From Alphaproteobacteria bacterium (lineage in GTDB: Bacteria; Pseudomonadota; Alphaproteobacteria; Rickettsiales; UBA1997): DNA of 10,447 nt. This document shows, piece by piece, positions 4,003 to 10,447 of the stretch (the stretch's first letter is position 1; every line of letters starts with the position of its first letter). The stretch spans positions 1-10,447 of the forward strand of contig VGDJ01000033.1 in NCBI GenBank assembly GCA_016869775.1, read 5' to 3'. A program made the translations under genes and the position numbers. Under the pieces are notes generated by a model. It searched no databases and was not told the origin of the DNA. It saw only the letters and a list, made by a program, of their open reading frames with translations.

Positions 4003-6963
4003 TTAAGATTTTAACGATTTTGCAAGATATTTGCCGGTCACCGAATTTTTATCTTTAGAAACAGCTTCGGGAGTTCCTTGGGCAACGATATATCCACCCT
4101 TTTCTCCGCCCGATGGCCCGATATCAATGATCCAATCAGCGGTTTTTAAAACATCGAGATTGTGCTCGATAACCAAAATAGAATTACCGGCGTCAACAAG
4201 TTTGTGCAAAACTTTTAACAATTTATTGATGTCTTCAAAATGCAGTCCTGTTGTGGGTTCGTCGAGTATGTACAAAGTATCGCCCGTTGCCTTTCGACTC
4301 AACTCTTTAGCTAACTTGATGCGTTGCGCTTCGCCACCAGAGAGCGTCGTAGCGCTTTGTCCAATTTTAATGTAGCCCAAACCAACATCGCAGAGGGCTT
4401 TAAACTTTTCTTGAATATGAGGCATGTTTGAAAAAAAACCGAATGCGTCTTCAGCGGTCATTTCAAGAATATCCGAGATTGATTTATCCTTATATTTGAT
4501 TTCTAGCGTTTCACGGTTGTAGCGCTTGCCATGACAGGTTTCGCAACGCACATAAACATCTGGCAAGAAGTGCATTTCGATTTTGATAACGCCGTCGCCT
4601 TGACAAGTTTCGCATCTACCGCCCTTAACATTAAATGAGAATCTTCCAACTTTATAACCTCGCGCTTTTGACTCAGGTAGATTGGCGTAAAATTCACGAA
4701 TAAATGTAAAAGCTCCAATATAAGTGCAAGGGTTAGAGCGAGGGGTTCTGCCAATTGGCGATTGATCGATTTCAATAATTTTATCAATTAAATGATGCCC
4801 AGAAAGACCTTGATAAGGCCCCGGCATAACGCGAGCTTTATTGATAATTTTATCGAGAGCCGGAAATAGTGTTTTGATGATCAAGCTAGACTTTCCTCCA
4901 CCTGATATTCCAGATACCGCAACAAAAATTTTAAGGGGCAACTCTAGATCAACATTTTTAAGATTATTTAACGTTGCACCCTTGAGACGAATAACTTTTT
5001 GACTTTCAATTTTGCGTCTCTTTTTTGGAATATCGATGGTTTTTTTGCCACTCAAATATTGTCCCGTAACACTATTATCATCTTGAATAACAAAATCAGG
5101 CTTACCCGACGAAATAATTTTTCCACCGTGAATACCAGCTCCGGGACCCACATCAATCAGATATTGAGCTTCGCGCATCATTTCTTCGTCATGCTCAACC
5201 ACGATAACAGAATTTCCAAGGTCGCGCAAATTTTTTAAGGTGGTTATCAACTTATCATTATCAGATTGATGCAGTCCAATCGATGGTTCATCTAAAACAT
5301 AAATTACACCCGACAATCCTGAGCCAATTTGCGAAGCCAAGCGAATGCGTTGCGCTTCACCACCCGATAGCGTTCCGGCTTCGCGATTAATGGTTAAGTA
5401 TTCCAGACCAACATTCGACAAAAATCCAAGTCGTCGCCTTATCTCGCTCAGAAGTCGTTCGGCTATTTGCAATTGCATTGGGGACAAGGCTTTTGGTAAA
5501 TTTTTAAACCAGTCAATTGATTTTTCGACCGATAACCTACTAACTTCACCAATGTGAAGCCCGCCAATTTTAACCGAAAGAGCCTGAGGATTTAAACGAT
5601 GACCATCGCAAACCTCGCATTTTTTGGTTGCTTGATATTTCAAAAACTCTTCACCACCATCTTCGTTGGCTTTTTCTTCGATACGCTTTTTTAGGCTATT
5701 AACGATTCCATCAAATGATTTTTTTATTTTGATCGCCTTGAGTCCATCTTCAATTTTAAGCTCGATTTCTTCATCGCCAGTTCCATAAAAAATTTTGTTT
5801 TTGATTTCGTCGGGCAAGGTTTTAAAAGGCACATCAAGACTAAATTTATAGTGGCTCGCCATGGCCGACAATATTTGTTGATAAAAACGCTCTTGAACAC
5901 CTTGCCACATCGAAATAGCACCTTGGCGCAAAGACAAATTTTCATCTTCGACCAATAAATCAGTGCTAAAATAACGCTCGATTCCAAGTCCGTCACAATG
6001 TTTGCAGGCCCCGAATGGCGAATTAAAAGAAAATAATCTTGGCTCAATTTCTGAGATAGTAAAACCCGATACTGGACAAGAAAATTTTTCACTAAACAAA
6101 ACCACTTCGCCTACTTTGGCATTCAAAAGCTCGTTTGATGAATTGGAGAAATTTTCTTCAATAATTTCGCCGGATTTTGCAGTTGATTTTTTGAGCTTTG
6201 GTTTGGCGCCAGATTTAATTTCGCTTGAACTGTCTGGGAAACTTACAATTTCAATACACATCAAGCCATCGGCAATTTTGAGAGCAGTTTCAACCGAGTC
6301 AGCGACGCGATTGCCTAGATCTTCGGCAATAACAATTCTATCAACGATAATTTCAATATCGTGTTTTTTGTTTTTGTCTAATTGCGGAAGAATTTCGTTT
6401 AAATCATGGATTTTGCCATCAACCTTTATGCGCTGAAAGCCTTGCTTTCTTGCATTCATCATCTCTTTTCTGAACTCACCTTTTTGCGCGCGGACAATCG
6501 GAGCCAAAATATAAATTCTAGACATTTTTGGAAGCGACAAGACTTTATCAACAATTACCGAAGCCGATTGACTTTGAATAGGCTTTCCTGTGGCTGGCGA
6601 GTAAGGCACTCCAATTCTGGCAAATAGTAATCGATAGTGATCATAAATTTCGGTAACAGTCCCAACCGTAGAACGGGGGTTGCGCGAAGTGGTTTTTTGA
6701 TCGATAGCAATCGCCGGCGAAAGACCGGTTATAGACTCGACATCGGGCTTGTCTTGCATATCTAAAAATTGACGCGCATAAGCTGATAAACTTTCGATAA
6801 AACGACGCTGTCCTTCGGCATAAATAGTATCAAAGACCAACGAAGACTTGCCTGACCCACTAAGACCAGTTACAACTACTAATTCGTTTTTTGGAATTTC
6901 AATGCTGACATTTTTTAAATTATGCTCTTTGGCACCGACGACTTTGATGTATTTTTCTTCCAT
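4003..6963 (-). CDS. uvrA: Excinuclease ABC subunit A
   Basis: UvrA is the damage-sensing ABC ATPase of nucleotide excision repair; as a dimer it loads UvrB on DNA. The protein has 986 residues against 940 in E. coli. It contains Walker A GLSGSGKS (33-40), ABC signature LSGGE (532-536) and Walker B VLDEP (556-560), then the second set: GISGGGKS (685-692), LSGGE (874-878) and ILDEP (899-903). The C-terminal zinc module has C784, C787, C807 and C810. The first zinc module reads CPVS...CKHC (C296, S299, C320, C323), with Ser where E. coli has Cys. Extra length comes mainly from a Ser/Lys-rich insert at about 243-285. ispA follows after 5 bp. The 187-bp upstream gap (6964-7150) shows no GTTC-N7-GTTC LexA box, no clear promoter and no Shine-Dalgarno sequence. 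Several open frames inside this gene on both strands are shadows. Confidence 0.97.
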   Translation of the reverse strand: MEEKYIKVVGAKEHNLKNVSIEIPKNELVVVTGLSGSGKSSLVFDTIYAEGQRRFIESLSAYARQFLDMQDKPDVESITGLSPAIAIDQKTTSRNPRSTVGTVTEIYDHYRLLFARIGVPYSPATGKPIQSQSASVIVDKVLSLPKMSRIYILAPIVRAQKGEFRKEMMNARKQGFQRIKVDGKIHDLNEILPQLDKNKKHDIEIIVDRIVIAEDLGNRVADSVETALKIADGLMCIEIVSFPDSSSEIKSGAKPKLKKSTAKSGEIIEENFSNSSNELLNAKVGEVVLFSEKFSCPVSGFTISEIEPRLFSFNSPFGACKHCDGLGIERYFSTDLLVEDENLSLRQGAISMWQGVQERFYQQILSAMASHYKFSLDVPFKTLPDEIKNKIFYGTGDEEIELKIEDGLKAIKIKKSFDGIVNSLKKRIEEKANEDGGEEFLKYQATKKCEVCDGHRLNPQALSVKIGGLHIGEVSRLSVEKSIDWFKNLPKALSPMQLQIAERLLSEIRRRLGFLSNVGLEYLTINREAGTLSGGEAQRIRLASQIGSGLSGVIYVLDEPSIGLHQSDNDKLITTLKNLRDLGNSVIVVEHDEEMMREAQYLIDVGPGAGIHGGKIISSGKPDFVIQDDNSVTGQYLSGKKTIDIPKKRRKIESQKVIRLKGATLNNLKNVDLELPLKIFVAVSGISGGGKSSLIIKTLFPALDKIINKARVMPGPYQGLSGHHLIDKIIEIDQSPIGRTPRSNPCTYIGAFTFIREFYANLPESKARGYKVGRFSFNVKGGRCETCQGDGVIKIEMHFLPDVYVRCETCHGKRYNRETLEIKYKDKSISDILEMTAEDAFGFFSNMPHIQEKFKALCDVGLGYIKIGQSATTLSGGEAQRIKLAKELSRKATGDTLYILDEPTTGLHFEDINKLLKVLHKLVDAGNSILVIEHNLDVLKTADWIIDIGPSGGEKGGYIVAQGTPEAVSKDKNSVTGKYLAKSLKS

Positions 6964-7090
6964 GAAATTGTTTGCTAGATTAATTATGAATGTGGCTTTA
7001 AGGATAAAGATTTAACTCATCACAAGAAAATATGCTATCAGTATTTTGGTTTTTAAAAATTAAAATTTGTGCTTTTAACAAAATTTTAAT

Positions 7091-7122
7091 AAAAAATTTT
7101 TATCTAAAAAAAGGGATAAAAA
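7091..7122 (-). terminator. AT-rich terminator after the hemE-hisC-protease operon
   Basis: On the minus strand the perfect 8-bp arms TTTTTATC and GATAAAAA (7115-7122 and 7097-7104) enclose a 10-base loop and run directly into six more T's. It lies about 30 bp past the stop of the retropepsin-like gene and before uvrA. The stem is mostly A/U and therefore weak, but position and U-tract fit. Confidence 0.6.
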
Positions 7123-7150
7123 CCGATTAATATTTAAGTTTAAATGCGTG

Positions 7151-7765
7151 TTAAAGGGTTAACACTAACTTATCACGATAAAATTCATATTTATATAATC
7201 GCTTTAAAAAACTCATCCCAAGCAATGGAACTGTCAGTTCCGAGCTAGTAATCGAAGCCGAAACATTATAAAACTTGACACCCGCCACATCTATTTCGTT
7301 AAAATATGTTGAAGCACCCGCCACCTCTCCATTCGCTGTTCGAAATATTTTATCGTAATATAAATTTTCAATATTTATGCCCAATTTTAAAGCGAGTTTT
7401 TTGTCGATAACTACATCGCTTGCACCTGTATCAATCATGAATTTGACGGACTCATTGTTAATTTTAACAGTTAAGTAATAGTGATTATCTTGAGATATTG
7501 AAATGATTAATTGCTCATTATTTTTGTTGATAGCTTTTGAAGGAAAAAGGTCGGAAGAAATGCGCTCTTTGGTATCGCTAATTTCAAATCGAAAACTATA
7601 AAATGCCAACAAAACTAGGCCAATCACAGTCCAAATTGCGATATATTTGATAATTTTTTGAGCGGGCATTTGTCGATTTGAAAAACCCATCAACAAAACA
7701 ATTATCAAAATTAAAAGATATATTGCGTTACTTAGCTCGAAAGATGAAAGGGCGTTATAATCCAT
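7151..7765 (-). CDS. Membrane-anchored retropepsin-like aspartic protease
   Basis: A 204-residue clan AA aspartic protease of the bacterial single-domain type (TIGR02281-like). Two hydrophobic segments (about 13-28 and 39-57) should anchor it in the inner membrane. The soluble domain follows, with the catalytic motif FMIDTGASDVVI (109-120, Asp112) and the second hydrophobic-hydrophobic-Gly element PLLGMSFL (180-187). One catalytic Asp per chain means it must act as a homodimer, as retroviral proteases do. Rickettsia has a membrane-anchored relative, APRc, that processes surface autotransporters; whether this protein does so is an inference. Its ATG lies inside the end of hisC (11-bp overlap, different frame), so translation is probably coupled. 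The terminator downstream makes it the last gene of the hemE operon. Confidence 0.88.
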   Translation of the reverse strand: MDYNALSSFELSNAIYLLILIIVLLMGFSNRQMPAQKIIKYIAIWTVIGLVLLAFYSFRFEISDTKERISSDLFPSKAINKNNEQLIISISQDNHYYLTVKINNESVKFMIDTGASDVVIDKKLALKLGINIENLYYDKIFRTANGEVAGASTYFNEIDVAGVKFYNVSASITSSELTVPLLGMSFLKRLYKYEFYRDKLVLTL

Positions 7766-8846
7766 GACAAATATTATTCATAATATTTAAAACTATTTCG
7801 TTTTCTTCGTCATTGCCAATAGTTGCACGCAAGCATGATGGTAAGCCATAAGCATTCATCTCACGGAAAATTATCGAGTTTTCTAAAAGTTTATTATTCG
7901 CTTTTTGACAATTTTCAGTATTAAAAAAATCTATTAATACAAAATTAGCAATTGACGGATAGAGCTTTATTTTGTTGATTTTAGACAGCTCTTGTTGATA
8001 AATTTTTAGCCACTTAGTGTTGTGGTTTTTAGATTCTTGAACAAAATTATCATCATTAAGAGCGCTAAGCGCAGATATTTGAGCAGGACCCGACACATTG
8101 AATGGTCCGCGCACTTTGTTTAAAATTTCAGCAATTTCTAACGAAGAATAGCTCCAACCTACTCGAAGTGAAGCCAAGCCATAGATCTTAGAAAAAGTGC
8201 GCGTAAGTACCACATTAGGATTTTCATCTACAATTTTTATAGCATCGTAATAGTCGTTTACATTTACAAATTCTTGATATGCGTGGTCAAGTACGATTAA
8301 TATATTTTTTGAAACATTAGCAATTAACTCAAGAATTTCAGAGTTATTAAGATAAGAGCCAGTTGGGTTATTGGGATTAGCAATAAAAATTATTTTAGTC
8401 TTTTTGGTGATAGCGTTTAAAATTGCATGAATATCGGTTTTGAGATTTTTTTCTTTAACCTTAATGGGCTTAGTCCCGACTCTTTTGGCTGAAATCGGAT
8501 ACATTAAAAATCCATGTTCGCTATAAATCACTTCGTCATCAACTCCCACAAAAGCACTTGTTAAAAATGAAATTATTTCATCCGAGCCAGCACCACAAAC
8601 GATTTTTTCTGGATTAATATTGTTTTTTTGACCTAAAGCATATCTAAGATTTGAAGAGGCCCCATCTGCATATCTAAATACTTCTTGCACATGTTCGATA
8701 TAAGAATTTAAAGCTTTTGGACTTGCTCCAAGAGCATTTTCGTTTGATGATAATTTGATAATTTTTTTAGAATTATTGGTAATTTTTGATTTACCTGGAA
8801 CATAATTTTCAATTTCAAGAAGGTATTGATGCGCTTGAGGTTTCAT
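7755..8846 (-). CDS. hisC: Histidinol-phosphate aminotransferase family
   Basis: A 363-residue fold-type I PLP aminotransferase of the HisC group, which converts imidazole-acetol phosphate and glutamate to histidinol phosphate, and in many bacteria also transaminates phenylpyruvate and tyrosine precursors. Motifs: KLSSNENALG (31-40, where relatives mostly have NENPLG or NETPLG), GAGSDE (85-90), ANPNNPTG (156-163), DHAY (187-190), TRTFSKIYGLASLRVGW (215-231) with PLP lysine K220 and phosphate-binding R228, and LRATIG (339-344) with the substrate-carboxylate arginine R340. All key residues are present. No other histidine-pathway gene is in the window, so an aromatic-aminotransferase role is as likely as histidine synthesis. 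It starts 2 bp after the hemE stop and overlaps the protease gene by 11 bp, so the three form one operon. No Shine-Dalgarno sequence precedes its ATG. Confidence 0.88.
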   Translation of the reverse strand: MKPQAHQYLLEIENYVPGKSKITNNSKKIIKLSSNENALGASPKALNSYIEHVQEVFRYADGASSNLRYALGQKNNINPEKIVCGAGSDEIISFLTSAFVGVDDEVIYSEHGFLMYPISAKRVGTKPIKVKEKNLKTDIHAILNAITKKTKIIFIANPNNPTGSYLNNSEILELIANVSKNILIVLDHAYQEFVNVNDYYDAIKIVDENPNVVLTRTFSKIYGLASLRVGWSYSSLEIAEILNKVRGPFNVSGPAQISALSALNDDNFVQESKNHNTKWLKIYQQELSKINKIKLYPSIANFVLIDFFNTENCQKANNKLLENSIIFREMNAYGLPSCLRATIGNDEENEIVLNIMNNICHGL

Positions 8847-8848
8847 AG

Positions 8849-9883
8849 TTATTGATTGCGAATAATTTTTAATAATAGTTCAACATTTTCGATTGGGGTT
8901 TGAGGCAAAATTCCGTGACCTAAATTGAAAATAAAGGGTTTATTAGCAAAGGAATTGAGAATATTTTTAACTTCATCTTCAATTTGCTTTTTATCGCCAA
9001 AAGCTAATAAAAAATTATCAAGATTGCCTTGAATAACTTTGTTTAAGGAGTTTTGCAAAACATCTTGCGCCCATAATTTATCAATGTTTTGATCAATCGC
9101 TAAACCATCTGAATCAACCTGTTTTGCAAATGTTTGATAATTAACCCCGATTGATTTTGGAAAATAAATTACTGGTGTTTTTGGATGATTCTGTTTTATG
9201 AAATCAACAATTTCTCGAGCTGGATTTATAACCCATTTTTGAATTTGCTCTGGAGGTAAAATTCCTGCCCATGAATCAAATATTTTTACCACCGAGGCTC
9301 CGGCTTTAATTTGCGAACTTAAATAAAGCTTTAGTGAGTCAGTCAGAATTAAAATCAACTCAGCAAATAATTCGGAATTTTTAATTGCCACCTCTCTAAC
9401 TTTATCAAAATTTTTTGAACCTCCGCCTTCGATCATATAGCAAGCCAAGGTCCACGGAGCACCGCAGAAACCAATTAAATCTTTGTCGGATTGTAATTTT
9501 GAACGGGTAAGCGACACAGCTTCATAAACCCGATCAAGGTTTTGGTTGATATGAGTAATTTTAAGTTTTGCTAGATCTTTGTTGATATCAAATTCTGCTA
9601 ATTTTGGTCCGTGGTTTTTGATAAAATCAACCTTAATTCCAAGAGCATCAGGGATTACCAAAATATCAGAAAAAATTATCGCACTATCAAAATCAAATCT
9701 TCTAATGGGTTGAAGAGTAACTTCGCAAGCTAATTGAGGATTATAACATAAGTCTAAAAAATTGTTAATTTTAGAACGAGTGGCTAGATATTCGGGTAAA
9801 TATCTACCTGCTTGACGCATAATCCAAATTGGTGGAATTTTGTAACATTCTTTGTTAACTAAAACATTATATAATTTTCTCAT
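8849..9883 (-). CDS. hemE: Uroporphyrinogen decarboxylase
   Basis: HemE removes four acetate carboxyls from uroporphyrinogen III to give coproporphyrinogen III in haem synthesis. It has 344 residues, normal for the family, and is cytosolic. The first signature, PPIWIMRQAGRYLPEY, lies at 17-32 with the substrate-binding R23. FSDILVIPDALG (71-82) carries the key aspartate D73. The second signature, GFCGAPWTLACYMIEGGGSK, is at 138-157, FDSWAG at 202-207, and NLGHGILP (320-327) supplies H323. It is the first gene of hemE-hisC-protease. In Caulobacter, Rickettsia and some Rhizobiales hemE borders the chromosomal origin, and here it borders an origin-like spacer. The start codon has no Shine-Dalgarno sequence and lies very near a TATAAT box, so the leader may be only a few bases long. 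Confidence 0.96.
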   Translation of the reverse strand: MRKLYNVLVNKECYKIPPIWIMRQAGRYLPEYLATRSKINNFLDLCYNPQLACEVTLQPIRRFDFDSAIIFSDILVIPDALGIKVDFIKNHGPKLAEFDINKDLAKLKITHINQNLDRVYEAVSLTRSKLQSDKDLIGFCGAPWTLACYMIEGGGSKNFDKVREVAIKNSELFAELILILTDSLKLYLSSQIKAGASVVKIFDSWAGILPPEQIQKWVINPAREIVDFIKQNHPKTPVIYFPKSIGVNYQTFAKQVDSDGLAIDQNIDKLWAQDVLQNSLNKVIQGNLDNFLLAFGDKKQIEDEVKNILNSFANKPFIFNLGHGILPQTPIENVELLLKIIRNQ

Positions 9884-9897
9884 TATTTTTAGTAATA

Positions 9898-9903
9898 ATT
9901 ATA
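9898..9903 (-). promoter_or_regulatory. Probable -10 box of the hemE operon
   Basis: A perfect TATAAT on the minus strand, 14 bp upstream of the hemE ATG, would start transcription near 9890 and leave a leader of under 10 bases. The -35 region 17 bp upstream (TTAATT at 9921-9926) is poor, so a regulator may help, or the box may be chance. It lies within the origin-like spacer beside a DnaA-like box at 9909-9917. Confidence 0.4.
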
Positions 9904-10037
9904 AGGGCTGTTGATATGTTAATTAAAAATTATTAACAACTTTATTAACATTTAAAATTATTGTAAATAGAGCTTTTGCAATGGTTATTAACAATTTAAA
10001 ATAGTTAAATTTGTAGTTATTAACAATAATAAATTTG

Positions 10038-10052
10038 TTAAAAAAATGTTAA
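10038..10052. promoter_or_regulatory. CtrA-like site TTAA-N7-TTAA
   Basis: TTAAAAAAATGTTAA matches the full spacing of the alphaproteobacterial CtrA recognition sequence (TTAA, seven bases, TTAA). It overlaps the minus-strand DnaA-like box at 10047-10055 and ends 5 bp before the -35 box of the likely bolA promoter. CtrA sites occur in the Caulobacter and Rickettsia origins. I found only one full-spacing match in the spacer; other TTAA pairs are spaced 3-6, 8 or 11 bases, so chance in AT-rich DNA is a real possibility. Confidence 0.35.
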
Positions 10053-10057
10053 TAAAG

Positions 10058-10086
10058 TTGATAAGTTTTTTGATAAAATATTTAAT
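10058..10086 (+). promoter_or_regulatory. Probable sigma70-type promoter of bolA
   Basis: TTGATA (-35, 10058-10063) and TTTAAT (-10, 10081-10086) each match consensus at five of six positions, with the ideal 17-bp spacer. Transcription would start near 10093, giving a leader of about 44 bases that holds three of the DnaA-like boxes. The -35 box overlaps another at 10056-10064, so initiator binding and bolA transcription could compete. Confidence 0.5.
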
Positions 10087-10136
10087 GTTTGTAAGTAGCT
10101 ATTTATCAACAATTTATTAACACAATTATTAACGCA

Positions 10137-10394
10137 ATGAAAGAGATAATTCGAGAGAAGTTGATTCGAGAATTTGCCCCAAGCTTTTTAGAGGTAATTA
10201 ATAATTCCCATCTTCACAAAAATCACTTTATTGCATCAGACCCAGAGCTTCACAATCAAACTCATTTTATGATTCAAATCTCAGCACAATGTTTTGATGG
10301 AATGAGTAAAGTTAGTATTCATCGTCAGATTAACAAAATTTTGAGTGATGAGTTTAAGAGAGGTTTGCACGCGTTGGAAATAAAGATCATTTAG
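10137..10394 (+). CDS. bolA: BolA family protein
   Basis: An 85-residue BolA/YrbA-type protein. Such proteins pair with monothiol glutaredoxins to bind a [2Fe-2S] cluster and act in iron-sulfur trafficking, with suggested roles in cell shape and transcription. The family pattern is clear: FLEVINNSHLHKNH (17-30), THFMIQIS (42-49), the turn CFDGMSKVSIHRQIN (52-66) with the conserved His62 expected as a cluster ligand, and the ending LSDEFKRGLHALEIKI (69-84) with His78. Length is complete for the short form. The ATG follows a DnaA-like box by 2 bp and has no Shine-Dalgarno sequence. The gene is transcribed away from hemE and is followed by a terminator, so no partner glutaredoxin is co-transcribed within the window. 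Confidence 0.9.
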   Translation: MKEIIREKLIREFAPSFLEVINNSHLHKNHFIASDPELHNQTHFMIQISAQCFDGMSKVSIHRQINKILSDEFKRGLHALEIKII

Positions 10395-10411
10395 AATTTT
10401 AAGATTCTTAT

Positions 10412-10435
10412 TCCTAAGTTTTTTAGGATTTTTTT
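10412..10435 (+). terminator. Rho-independent terminator of bolA
   Basis: Eighteen bases past the bolA stop, the 6-bp arms TCCTAA and TTAGGA (10412-10417 and 10423-10428) enclose a 5-base loop and are followed by seven T's. A second TTAGGAT lies at the very end of the window (10441-10447), perhaps the start of another structure cut by the edge. Confidence 0.75.
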
Positions 10436-10447
10436 CCCCTTTAGGAT

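Larger units (their letters stand above)
9884..10136. other. Putative chromosomal replication origin (oriC)
   Basis: This spacer between divergent hemE and bolA holds a dense cluster of DnaA-box-like nonamers. Exact TTATTAACA on plus: 9930-9938, 9942-9950, 9985-9993, 10017-10025 and 10114-10122; on minus: 10047-10055. TTATCAACA occurs on plus at 10103-10111. One-mismatch relatives are ATATCAACA (minus, 9909-9917), TTATCAACT (minus, 10056-10064) and TTATTAACG (plus, 10126-10134). Start-to-start spacings of 12, 43 and 32 bp on the left and 11 and 12 bp on the right are near whole helical turns, so boxes would share one face. The stretch 10031-10100 is 84% AT and could be the unwinding element. 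Known context: Caulobacter and Rickettsia origins adjoin hemE. The boxes have A instead of C at position 6 of the E. coli consensus, so DnaA binding is inferred. Confidence 0.72.

Noticed and set aside
4031..6627. Several open frames of 70-144 codons on both strands inside uvrA
   Set aside because: The minus-strand uvrA frame is continuous with all motifs intact. The others have no domain or conserved motif and are shadows of its codon use.
1..10447. Mobile element, phage or defence system
   Set aside because: No transposase, integrase, terminal repeats, CRISPR repeats, toxin-antitoxin pair or defence domain is visible. All larger genes are recognised housekeeping families.

Overview
The window is an AT-rich bacterial chromosome segment made almost entirely of housekeeping genes. 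Several traits point to an alphaproteobacterium, possibly of a reduced, host-associated lineage such as Rickettsiales or Holosporales: hemE beside a replication-origin-like region, a membrane-anchored retropepsin-like protease, PlsC with HQSMWE and FPQGTR motifs, and UvrA with CPVS and SGGGKSS motifs. The lineage is inferred; no rRNA is present to test it. I saw no mobile element, CRISPR array, phage gene or obviously new multi-gene system.

Layout, left to right. A plus-strand pair opens the window: the 3' half of enolase (eno) and a D-amino-acid transaminase (dat), joined by a perfect 17-bp tandem duplication that carries eno's stop and dat's start. dat overlaps the tail of the convergent acyltransferase plsC by 36 bp. 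plsC lies 24 bp downstream of a tRNA-Thr(UGU) gene and is probably read through from it. Next comes a terminator- and A-tract-rich spacer, then a small secreted Lys/Ala-rich protein with its own promoter and a palindrome in its leader. Then come uvrA-ispA (5-bp gap) and hemE-hisC-retropepsin (2-bp gap, then an 11-bp overlap), all on the minus strand. bolA lies on the plus strand at the right edge and ends in a terminator.

The most notable region is the 253-bp hemE-bolA spacer. It holds six exact copies of TTATTAACA, one TTATCAACA and several near matches, many about a whole number of helical turns apart. It also has an 84% AT stretch, a CtrA-like TTAA-N7-TTAA site and probable promoters for both flanking genes. 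In Caulobacter and Rickettsia the chromosomal origin lies beside hemE, so this is a strong candidate oriC. All genes from hemE leftward to plsC, and bolA to the right, are transcribed away from it; only eno and dat oppose this.

The genes serve glycolysis (eno), D-amino acids for the cell wall (dat), phospholipid synthesis (plsC), isoprenoids (ispA), nucleotide excision repair (uvrA), haem (hemE), amino acids (hisC) and Fe-S handling (bolA). None of the nine start codons visible here has a recognisable Shine-Dalgarno sequence.
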